From Actinophytocola xinjiangensis (GTDB taxonomy: Bacteria > Actinomycetota > Actinomycetes > Mycobacteriales > Pseudonocardiaceae): a stretch of 64,000 nt of DNA. The notes below the pieces were generated by a model, which saw nothing but the letters and a program-made list of their open reading frames with translations, did not search any database and had not been told where the DNA came from. Shown here piece after piece: positions 6,890 through 15,926 of this stretch (position 1 is the stretch's first letter; each line of letters opens with the position of its first letter). The DNA lies in assembly GCF_001921215.1 (NCBI RefSeq), contig NZ_MSIF01000030.1, positions 1 through 64,000 of the forward strand, written 5' to 3'. A program made the position numbers and the translations under genes.

Positions 6890-8392
6890 TTACTCCCGGG
6901 TCAGCCACCAGCGCGCCGCCGAACGGACCTCGGACGGGACGTCGAGCCGTTGTGCCGCCTGGAGGACCGGGTGCGCGTTCTGCATGCCGGCCGCGTAGAC
7001 CAGGCCACGCAGGACCTCCGGCTCGCCGCGCCGGGTGAGGGCGTCGAGCAGCACGCCGTGGGCCGTGCGGCCCGGCACGTTGCCCAGCGCGAACGCCGCC
7101 TGGGTTGCCACGGGCGGGGGGACGCGGCGCGCCAGCAGGGCCTCCAGCGCCGGGCGGTGGCGGGCGGCGCCGACCATGCCCAGCGCGTCGGCGATCTCGC
7201 CGCGGTGGCTGCCGCCGGTCAGCGCGGCGGCCAGGGCGTCCGCGAGGGCGTCGCCGAACGGGCTGGCGGCCAGCACGACGGCCGCGCCCAGACGGACGTC
7301 GATCTCCTGACGGAAGAGCAGCTCGCCGACCAGGCGGGTGAGCAGGCGGTTCTCCCCCACCGACGTGCCCCGCCCGTCCAACGCCCCCTCGGCGGCGGCG
7401 GCGAACGCGACAACGGTCGCGGTCTGCGCGACGTCGAACCCGGCGACGGCCGGCGCGTCCACCCGGCCCGGCCGCAGCGCCACCACCAGGTCGGCGGCGG
7501 CGCGCCTGGCCGGTTCCGACACGCCGTCGTCGACGAAGTGGGCGCGGGCCAGCGCCGAGAGCGTGGCCGCCTCGGCCGGGGCGAACCGCCCGGCCCCGGC
7601 GGCGAGTTCGCACACCACCAGCGCCGCGCGCAGCGTGCGTTCACTGGTGGGGGCGGCGACCTCGTCGACCAGCAGCTGGGTCGCCTGCCGGTCGTGGACC
7701 AGCAGCATCAGCGGGTCGACGACGATCTGACTGGCCGGGTCGGCGACCATCTCGGCCACCGCGCCGGCGATCGCCTCGCGGGCGACCGGGTGGCCCTGCA
7801 GGCGGCGCAGCGCCTCCCACCGGCGCTGGTAGCCACGGCCCCGCGACACCGCCATCTCGCCCAGCAGCCGGGCCGCGAGCGAGTGCCAGAGCCGGCGCGG
7901 CAGGTAGACGTGCGGCATCGCCAGAACGCGGGCACTCATCCCGTCCCAGTCCCGCCCGGTGACCGGGGCGTCGCCCGTGCAGCGGTCGAGCAGCTCGTCG
8001 AGTTCGGTGGCCAGCCGCGCGCCGCCGTCGAAGTCGCGGTCCAGGCGCGGCGCCCCGGCCCGCACCGACCGCACCTGATGCACCGCGTCGACGGCGACCG
8101 TCAGCTGCCCCTCCGGGAGTCCGAGCACGTCCTCGTAGGCGCGGATGATCCGGTAGGGCACCGGCAGCACCCCGTTCTCCCACCGCGAGATCTGACTCGG
8201 CGTCACCTGCCCGTACCGCGCGGGGAACGCCGCCGCGCACCGGCGCGCCACCGCCAGCTCCGGATCCCTGCCGTAGATCCGACTCATCCGCAACAACCAC
8301 GCGATCCGCGTCCGGCTGCTGCACCGCCCGACACCGTCATCGGCGATCTTGTTGGGCCGCCCGGTGGTGACACGAACAGTCGAAGTCGACAC
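6890..8392 (-). CDS. XRE-type regulator with HEAT-like repeat region
   Basis: About 500 residues from GTG 8392; a TTG at 8449 would add 19 residues and the start is uncertain. Near the N-terminus, a helix-turn-helix of XRE type is visible (QVTPSQISRWENGVLPVPYR). The remaining ~400 residues are Ala/Leu-rich helices with repeated helix pairs, resembling HEAT-like or TPR-like sensor domains. It follows the DUF397 gene by about 60 bp on the same strand and may belong to the same regulatory cluster. Ligand and targets are unknown. Such proteins occur widely in actinomycetes next to secondary metabolism or developmental genes. Confidence 0.65.
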   Translation of the reverse strand: MSTSTVRVTTGRPNKIADDGVGRCSSRTRIAWLLRMSRIYGRDPELAVARRCAAAFPARYGQVTPSQISRWENGVLPVPYRIIRAYEDVLGLPEGQLTVAVDAVHQVRSVRAGAPRLDRDFDGGARLATELDELLDRCTGDAPVTGRDWDGMSARVLAMPHVYLPRRLWHSLAARLLGEMAVSRGRGYQRRWEALRRLQGHPVAREAIAGAVAEMVADPASQIVVDPLMLLVHDRQATQLLVDEVAAPTSERTLRAALVVCELAAGAGRFAPAEAATLSALARAHFVDDGVSEPARRAAADLVVALRPGRVDAPAVAGFDVAQTATVVAFAAAAEGALDGRGTSVGENRLLTRLVGELLFRQEIDVRLGAAVVLAASPFGDALADALAAALTGGSHRGEIADALGMVGAARHRPALEALLARRVPPPVATQAAFALGNVPGRTAHGVLLDALTRRGEPEVLRGLVYAAGMQNAHPVLQAAQRLDVPSEVRSAARWWLTRE

Positions 8393-8451
8393 CCTCAGCA
8401 GTATCGGCCGCCGCCACCCGCACCCCCCAAGATCCGTTGCGGATGCCAACG

Positions 8452-8619
8452 TCAGCGCAACGCGCCCGCCTTCACCACCGCCAGCAGGGCGCCAGCACCC
8501 GGAAGCGTTGGCCCACCCGGATTCTTGCTGTCCCGAATCGCCCCCAGATTCGACACCTCGACACAGTTAGTGGTGTTCTGACTCCTGGTGGACTTCCGCC
8601 ACCTCACACACACATCCAT
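8452..8619 (-). CDS. DUF397 family protein
   Basis: 55 residues, missing from standard-length ORF lists. ATG 8619 overlaps the stop of the upstream helix-turn-helix gene by one base (TGATG), so the two are translationally coupled. The sequence shows the DUF397 signature: WRKSTRS, then NCVEV, IRDSKNP and a final strand containing a Leu/Val-rich LLAVVKAG. DUF397 proteins accompany DUF5753/HTH regulators throughout mycelial actinomycetes; in Streptomyces the best known pairs (BldB-linked Abaa-type loci) influence development and antibiotic production. The exact role of this pair is unknown. Confidence 0.88.
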   Translation of the reverse strand: MDVCVRWRKSTRSQNTTNCVEVSNLGAIRDSKNPGGPTLPGAGALLAVVKAGALR

Positions 8620-9455
8620 CACGTCTCCATTTCATGAGCAAGGGCAGCGATGAGTCCCACCGATTCCTTGGCTCCCAACGCCTCATCCATCAACACCCGG
8701 GCTGCCTCGCGATAGCTCTCGATGTCCTCGGGTTCGTGGAGCCACAGCCCGGACCGCCTGTTCTCCAAGTGAACCGCAGACGGCACCTGCGACGAGTCGA
8801 TCAAGGTGAACGGACCTTCCAACGCAGGATGCCAGCCGACGCCGAACGGGATGACGCGAAGATCGACGTTCGGCAGTTCCGCCACGTCCACGAGATGACG
8901 GAGCTGATCCGCCATCACCTCCGCGCCACCGACCTGCTGCCGCAGTGCCGCCTCACCAAGAACCGCCATCAGCTTGATCGACATGTCGCGCAGGACCTCT
9001 CGTCGACCAACGCGGGTCGCCACTCGGAGTTCGATCTCGGTGGGCGACACTCCACCGCCGGACATGATCGCCCGGATGTAGGGAGTGGTCTGCAGGAGGC
9101 CGTTCACCAGCAGCGGCGACACGTCGATGATGGTCGAAGCCGTGCGTTCCAACTCCAACAGCGCGGCCAGCTGCTGCCGCTGATCGGGTAGCGAAACGGC
9201 GAGCCAGCGCGGCGAGTCGGCTCCGCGCGCAAGATCGAGGATGTCGTCCCGCTGGTCGGCGTTGACCTGCAGGACCCCGAGGATGTGCGCGACTTCCTCC
9301 AGCTTGGGTATGCGCTGCCCGGATTCGTAGCGGGAGATCGTGCTGTGGTCCTTGCCCAGCTTCTCAGCCAGCTGACGCAGACCGACGCCGCGCTCGACGC
9401 GAGCCTCTTTCAGCGCCGCTCCGAGCCGACGCGCCTTGGGAGTGGTGACAGCCAT
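8619..9455 (-). CDS. helix-turn-helix regulator with DUF5753 domain
   Basis: 278 residues from ATG 9455. The N-terminal XRE helix-turn-helix (about residues 8-65) contains LRQLAEKLGKDHSTISRYE and is followed by the DUF5753 domain with its typical features: the LLVNGLLQT segment, VGRREVL, a VDLRVIPFG strand and a WLHEPEDIE-like end. It forms a coupled pair with the DUF397 gene. The divergent gene at 9627 suggests a shared control region at 9456-9626. DNA target and partner specificity cannot be read from sequence. Confidence 0.9.
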   Translation of the reverse strand: MAVTTPKARRLGAALKEARVERGVGLRQLAEKLGKDHSTISRYESGQRIPKLEEVAHILGVLQVNADQRDDILDLARGADSPRWLAVSLPDQRQQLAALLELERTASTIIDVSPLLVNGLLQTTPYIRAIMSGGGVSPTEIELRVATRVGRREVLRDMSIKLMAVLGEAALRQQVGGAEVMADQLRHLVDVAELPNVDLRVIPFGVGWHPALEGPFTLIDSSQVPSAVHLENRRSGLWLHEPEDIESYREAARVLMDEALGAKESVGLIAALAHEMET

Positions 9456-9626
9456 GCACCACACCGTACCTCCACCAGAAGAGGTCGCCACCGTTCACCC
9501 ATCGGGTGATTGCGCGACATTGTGCCAATCGGTGACACTGGTGACGCACCACTCGTCGAGAAGTTGGGAATGCAATATGAGCACACGTTGTACACGGGCC
9601 GGAGGGCCCGAGGCGGAGGTGGCCCG

Positions 9627-10109
9627 ATGAACGTCGCCTCGTTGAGTTTCACTCTGGATGGGCAGGACGCGGTGCGGCTCTGGGTCAGCCGAACGGCTCC
9701 GTGGATGTGCCTTGTGGTCGATGCCGACGGCGCGTACACCGAAATCCGGATGGACCGGGAGCACGCGCGGGCCCTGTGCGAACAGATCCCGAGTGCCCTG
9801 GCCGGGCTGGACAAGTGGTTCGTCGAAGACGTAAGGCGGGAAGACGTTGAGGCCGCTGGGCGGCGGGCCGTCGACCTGACGGCTCAGGCGTTGGATCTCG
9901 CGGCGACGGCCGAGCGGGTCGGGGCCCATGAGCAGGCCAGTGCCCTGCGTACGGCCGCCGCCGCGACGGCCGCCACGGTGACGGCCGTCGACGACGTGGT
10001 GCGTGGGTTCGAGGACGCCACGGCGGGGGCCGATCGTGCTTCGGAAAGTCTTCTCTTCGTGATGAGTGAGGCCGGTGCGGCTCTGCGTTGCCGTCAGCCG
10101 GCAACGTAG
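9627..10109 (+). CDS. hypothetical protein upstream of radical SAM gene
   Basis: 160 residues. ATG 9627 is preceded by GGAGGT at eight bases; a longer frame starting at 9510 overlaps the divergent promoter region and is less likely. The N-terminal ~60 residues look like a small alpha/beta domain (SLSFTLDGQDAVRLWV, then a CLVVDADGAY strand). The rest is a long Ala-rich helical region with coiled-coil character. No family was recognised. Its position, 214 bp before the radical SAM gene on the same strand and divergent from the DUF5753 regulator, suggests a function in that pathway, but this is only context. Confidence 0.65.
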   Translation: MNVASLSFTLDGQDAVRLWVSRTAPWMCLVVDADGAYTEIRMDREHARALCEQIPSALAGLDKWFVEDVRREDVEAAGRRAVDLTAQALDLAATAERVGAHEQASALRTAAAATAATVTAVDDVVRGFEDATAGADRASESLLFVMSEAGAALRCRQPAT

Positions 10110-10322
10110 GTCGCGAGGTGTCCGCCGGCCAAGGGGATGTGGCTGCCAGGTCGGCGGCCCTGGAACCGCAGGACTGCGCTCCGCCATGTCGCGCGCCAGT
10201 TCGTGTCACCCAGTACTGGACGCGAACCGCCAATCACCCGAGCGGCGGCTGGTGGCTTGCCGTTGGCCTGGGCACGGTTGGCTGAGGGCTTCAGCGTTTC
10301 GCCAGCGGAGGCGGGGTGTGCA
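10110..10322 (+). other. 213-bp gap before the radical SAM gene
   Basis: No confident gene. A 65-codon frame from TTG 10088 to 10285 and an upstream in-frame extension of the radical SAM gene from 10137 both cross it, with only moderate GC at third positions. The 65-codon product has two cysteines and ends in a Trp/Gly-rich stretch, so it could be checked as a RiPP precursor candidate, but it has no ribosome site and overlaps the upstream gene. Confidence 0.3.
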
Positions 10323-11216
10323 ATGAACTCACCATTGACATTTCTGTGGTTGGAGATCACCGGGAAATGTCCGCTGACCTGTGTTCACTGCTATGCGGAT
10401 TCAGGGCCACGGGGTTCACACGGCGCCATGACCACCCGCGACTGGTGTCGGGTGATCGATGAGTCCGCGAAGTTGGGGATTGGCATGGCGCAGTTCATCG
10501 GTGGTGAGCCAACAGTGCATCCAGATCTGGCGCGGCTGGTCAATCAGGCGCTGGGGCACGGAATCGAGGTGGAGGTGTACAGCAACCTTGTTCACGTCCG
10601 GTCCGAACTGTGGGACGTCTTCACCCGTCCCGGTGTCCGACTGGCGACGAGCTACTACGCCGACGACGCGACGCAGCACGAGGCGATCACCGGGCGCCAA
10701 GGTAGTCATGCTCGAACCAGGAACAACATCATCGAGGCCCTGCGGCGGTCCATACCGCTCAGGGTCGGAATCGTGGACATTGACGACGGTCAACGAGTCG
10801 ATGAGGCGCGCGACGAGTTGGTCGCGTTGGGCGTGCACGAGATCGGGTACGACCGGCTACGACAGGTCGGGCGTGGCATCCGCACCGGTACGACCGGCGC
10901 CACCCAACTCTGCGGGAACTGCGCATCTGGGGTTCTCGCCGTCTCGCCGGACGGGACCGTGTGGCCGTGTGTGTTCGCCCGCTGGTTGCCTGTCGGCAAT
11001 GTGCGCGAGCAGTCGTTGGCGGAGATCGTGGCCGGACAACGACTCCAGGGTGTCCGAGCCGGGCTGACCAAGTACTTCGCGCTGGCACCAGCCACCACGT
11101 GCGATCCGCGCTGTGAGCCATACACCGCTGGGTGTCACCCGGAGTGTGGTCCGGCCTGCAGTCCGCGCTGCGATCCGGTTTCGTGCCGGCCGAACTGTCT
11201 TCCGCCTAGGCGATGA
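10323..11216 (+). CDS. radical SAM/SPASM protein with Cys-Pro-rich tail
   Basis: 297 residues from ATG 10323. The radical SAM cluster motif is C16-x3-C20-x2-C23, followed by a FIGGEPTVHP glycine-glycine-glutamate motif. After the core, a CGNC pair and a WPCVF cysteine give a SPASM-type auxiliary Fe-S region. The last ~35 residues hold nine cysteines in C-x-P-x-C-like spacing and end in a basic PPRR. Related proteins modify peptides or enzymes by radical chemistry; no precursor peptide or substrate gene is obvious nearby. The stop overlaps that of the convergent pentapeptide-repeat gene by 11 bp. The upstream gene at 9627 may be a partner. Confidence 0.85.
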   Translation: MNSPLTFLWLEITGKCPLTCVHCYADSGPRGSHGAMTTRDWCRVIDESAKLGIGMAQFIGGEPTVHPDLARLVNQALGHGIEVEVYSNLVHVRSELWDVFTRPGVRLATSYYADDATQHEAITGRQGSHARTRNNIIEALRRSIPLRVGIVDIDDGQRVDEARDELVALGVHEIGYDRLRQVGRGIRTGTTGATQLCGNCASGVLAVSPDGTVWPCVFARWLPVGNVREQSLAEIVAGQRLQGVRAGLTKYFALAPATTCDPRCEPYTAGCHPECGPACSPRCDPVSCRPNCLPPRR

Positions 11217-11859
11217 CGAGGCCTGCTTCAGTGGCGAGTTGACTGGACAGTGACACGGCCTGTTCCTCGGTGATCGTCGCGCCCGCGAGAGTGAGGACTC
11301 CGGTCGCTCCGGTCAGGCGTGAACTGGTCAGGTCACAGGTTGCGGCGCGGCGTGCTCGGAACTCCGCGCCCTGGAACTCGCATTCCGAGAAGACGACACC
11401 GGACAGATCACCGTCAAGCACCGCCTCGGTGAACGTGCAGCGATGGAACGCGATCACGCCTCGTCGCTGGGCCACGTCAAGGTGGGAGTAGTCCAGCTTG
11501 CATTCCTCGAAATAGAGGTCGTCAGCTTTCACCAACCCGAGTCGAAATCCGACGGCCTGGCAGTTCCTCATTTCGACACGCCGAACGGTGACCTTCTTCC
11601 AGGCCGCGTTGGCCACGACGACGTTGTTCATCGCGACATCGATCAGTTCAAGCTCGGCGAACCGGGAACCGGTCAGGTTCGACCGGGTCACGACGACGTT
11701 GCGCAAGGAGCCCTGTCCCGCCACGTCCGCCAGGTCGAGGTCCTCCGCCTGACCGTCGTGATGGGAGAACAGCCCGGTCAACGAGAGTTCCACGGCCGGA
11801 AGGTTCTCGTTGTCGATCGGACGCCTCACCGTCGTTCCGACAACCGTGCGGTTCTCCAT
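11206..11859 (-). CDS. pentapeptide repeat protein
   Basis: 217 residues. Most of the chain follows the A(D/N)LxX pentapeptide-repeat rhythm that forms a right-handed quadrilateral beta-helix: visible in segments such as DLDLADVAG, SNLTGSRF, CKLDYSHL, AVLDGDLSG, CEFQGAEF and SSRLTGAT. There is no signal peptide or transmembrane segment, so it is probably cytoplasmic. Family members range from DNA-gyrase protecting mimics to unknown structural proteins. The function here is unknown; the gene follows none of the minus-strand genes closely and overlaps the radical SAM gene tail-to-tail by 11 bp. Confidence 0.8.
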   Translation of the reverse strand: MENRTVVGTTVRRPIDNENLPAVELSLTGLFSHHDGQAEDLDLADVAGQGSLRNVVVTRSNLTGSRFAELELIDVAMNNVVVANAAWKKVTVRRVEMRNCQAVGFRLGLVKADDLYFEECKLDYSHLDVAQRRGVIAFHRCTFTEAVLDGDLSGVVFSECEFQGAEFRARRAATCDLTSSRLTGATGVLTLAGATITEEQAVSLSSQLATEAGLVIA

Positions 11860-11868
11860 GAGGGCACG

Positions 11869-14262
<2,394 letters not shown>

Positions 14263-14273
14263 CGGTACTCCGG

Positions 14274-14684
14274 TCAGGTCAGCTGCTGGATGCGGATCAG
14301 GTTGCCGGCCGGGTCGCGGAACGCCGCGTCACGCACGCCGTAGGGCTGGTCGGTCGGCTCCTGCACCACCTCGGCGCCGCTGGCCTGCACCTTCTCGAAG
14401 GCGGCCGCGAGGTCGTCGGTCGCCAGGTTGATGCCGCCGTAGGTGCCCTTGGCCATCATCTCGGCGATCGTGCGGCGCTCGTCCTCGGTGATGCCGGGGT
14501 CGGCGGCCGGCGGATGCAGGACGATCGAGGTCCGCGGCTGGCCGGGCGGGCCGACGGTCAGCCAGCGCATCCCGTCGTAGCCGACGTCCTGGCGCAGCTC
14601 GAAGCCCAGGGCGTCGCGGTAGAACGCGAGCGCGGCCTCCGGGTCGTCCTGCGGCAGGTACGCCGAATGAATGATGATGTCCAT
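14274..14684 (-). CDS. VOC family protein (glyoxalase/bleomycin-resistance fold)
   Basis: 136 residues from ATG 14684. The vicinal oxygen chelate fold is visible as two beta-alpha-beta units: an N-terminal HSAYLPQDDPEAALAFYRDALGFEL and a C-terminal part ending in AAFRDPAGNLIRIQQ, which carries the Asp-Pro-x-Gly-Asn motif of the family. Members act as metal-dependent enzymes or drug-binding resistance proteins. It lies between the AraC regulator and the UvrA-like ATPase in one operon, so a role in drug sequestration is plausible but not shown. Confidence 0.85.
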   Translation of the reverse strand: MDIIIHSAYLPQDDPEAALAFYRDALGFELRQDVGYDGMRWLTVGPPGQPRTSIVLHPPAADPGITEDERRTIAEMMAKGTYGGINLATDDLAAAFEKVQASGAEVVQEPTDQPYGVRDAAFRDPAGNLIRIQQLT

Positions 14685-14689
14685 GAAGG

Positions 14690-15139
14690 TCAGACTAGGT
14701 GCGGGCGCGGAACCCGGGCTTCTCGATTCCTGATCGGTCGGGTCACCTGTTTGGCCACGCACGGCGGCATCCCGGCGGCCGCGTCGGCGGCCTCGCGCCG
14801 GTAGGTGCTGGGCGGCATGCCGACCAGCTCGGTGAACCGGGTGCTGAAGGTGCCCAGTGAGGAACACCCGACCTCGAAACACACCTCGGTGACGCTGCGG
14901 TCACCTCGGCGCAGCAGAGCCATGGCCCGCTCTATCCGGCGGGTCATCAGATACCCGTACGGTGACTCACCGTAGGCGCGGCGGAACTGTCGGCTGAGGT
15001 GTCCGGCCGACATGTTCACGCCCCGCGCGAGCGCCTCGACGTCCAGTGGCTGCGCGTAGTCCCGGTCGATCCGGTCACGGACGCGGCGCAGCCGGGCGAG
15101 GTCGCCCAACCGCTCCGACTCGACGGGCTTGCTGGTCAC
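14690..15139 (-). CDS. AraC family transcriptional regulator
   Basis: 149 residues. Essentially the DNA-binding domain alone, with two helix-turn-helix motifs: the first around LARGVNMSAGHLSRQFRRAYG, the second around VTEVCFEVGCSSLGTFSTRF followed by the typical GMPPSTYRR. There is no N-terminal ligand domain. It is encoded directly upstream of the VOC gene (5-bp gap) and probably controls the VOC-UvrA-like operon together with itself. A promoter should lie in 15140-15267. Confidence 0.88.
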   Translation of the reverse strand: MTSKPVESERLGDLARLRRVRDRIDRDYAQPLDVEALARGVNMSAGHLSRQFRRAYGESPYGYLMTRRIERAMALLRRGDRSVTEVCFEVGCSSLGTFSTRFTELVGMPPSTYRREAADAAAGMPPCVAKQVTRPIRNREARVPRPHLV

Positions 15140-15267
15140 GTCCGTGATGGTGCCACACGTTCGGACCAGCGCGGACCCTCGCCCGGTGACGGCCGCCGGA
15201 AAGCTCGCCCGACCAGCCGATCCGGTCCATCGGCACGGAAACCCTGGTCACGGTCTGTTCGCAGGGG

Positions 15268-15849
15268 TCACCCGGTGCGGGACCGTTGCCCGCGCGACAC
15301 CGGCGCGCGCGCCTCACGGGCAGTGAGCGCGGTGTTCTCCAGGTGGTGCTCGGCGTCGTCGAGGAAGGTCAGGTCGGCGTTGACGTGGTGGGCGGCGGCG
15401 CTGACCAGCAGGGCGGCGACCGCGTCGGTGTCCGGGCTGCGGCGCAGGGTTTCCAGGTTGCGCAGCTCGCGCAGCAGGTAGCCGCGCTGGGTGGTGATCA
15501 CCGAGGTGAGGGTGTCGGCGTCGCCGGTGCGGGCGGCGGCCATCACCTTGAGGAAGAAGTCGTCGCGGAAGCCGGAGGTGCGGGGGGTGGGGGCGGCGAG
15601 CCAGTCGGCGAGTTCGGCGCGGCCGGCGTCGGTGATCTCGTAGACGACGCGGTCGGGCTTGACCGACTGGGCCACCTGCTCGGAGGCGACCAGCTCGTCG
15701 CGGGAGAGCCGGTTGAGGACCTGGTAGAGGTGGCCGATGTTGAGCGGCCCCCACTGCGGTCCGACGGCGGCCTCGAACGCGCCCTTGAGCGAGTACCCGT
15801 AGGACGGTCCGTTCGCCAGGAGCGCCAGCACGGCGTGCTGAATCGGCAT
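15268..15849 (-). CDS. PadR family transcriptional regulator
   Basis: 193 residues from ATG 15849. The N-terminal winged helix is clear (AVLALLANGPSYGYSLKGAFE), with the two-stranded wing at VYEITDAGRAEL, followed by a helical C-terminal dimerisation region. PadR repressors usually control a divergently transcribed exporter, and here an ABC exporter starts 77 bp away on the other strand. The inverted repeat at 15894-15906 lies in the shared promoter region and is the likely operator. Confidence 0.9.
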   Translation of the reverse strand: MPIQHAVLALLANGPSYGYSLKGAFEAAVGPQWGPLNIGHLYQVLNRLSRDELVASEQVAQSVKPDRVVYEITDAGRAELADWLAAPTPRTSGFRDDFFLKVMAAARTGDADTLTSVITTQRGYLLRELRNLETLRRSPDTDAVAALLVSAAAHHVNADLTFLDDAEHHLENTALTAREARAPVSRGQRSRTG

Positions 15850-15893
15850 GGGCCTGAGGTTACGGCTCCGTCTCGGCCGGCCACCACCCCTTG

Positions 15894-15906
15894 CATTGTC
15901 ACAATG
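15894..15906. promoter_or_regulatory. putative PadR operator in divergent promoter
   Basis: Perfect inverted repeat CATTGT-C-ACAATG, centred between the padR-like gene (start 15849) and the exporter permease (start 15927). It is an AT-rich island in GC-rich DNA, as expected for an operator overlapping the exporter promoter. Confidence 0.6.
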
Positions 15907-15926
15907 TATGACGGCAGGGTTGCCGG

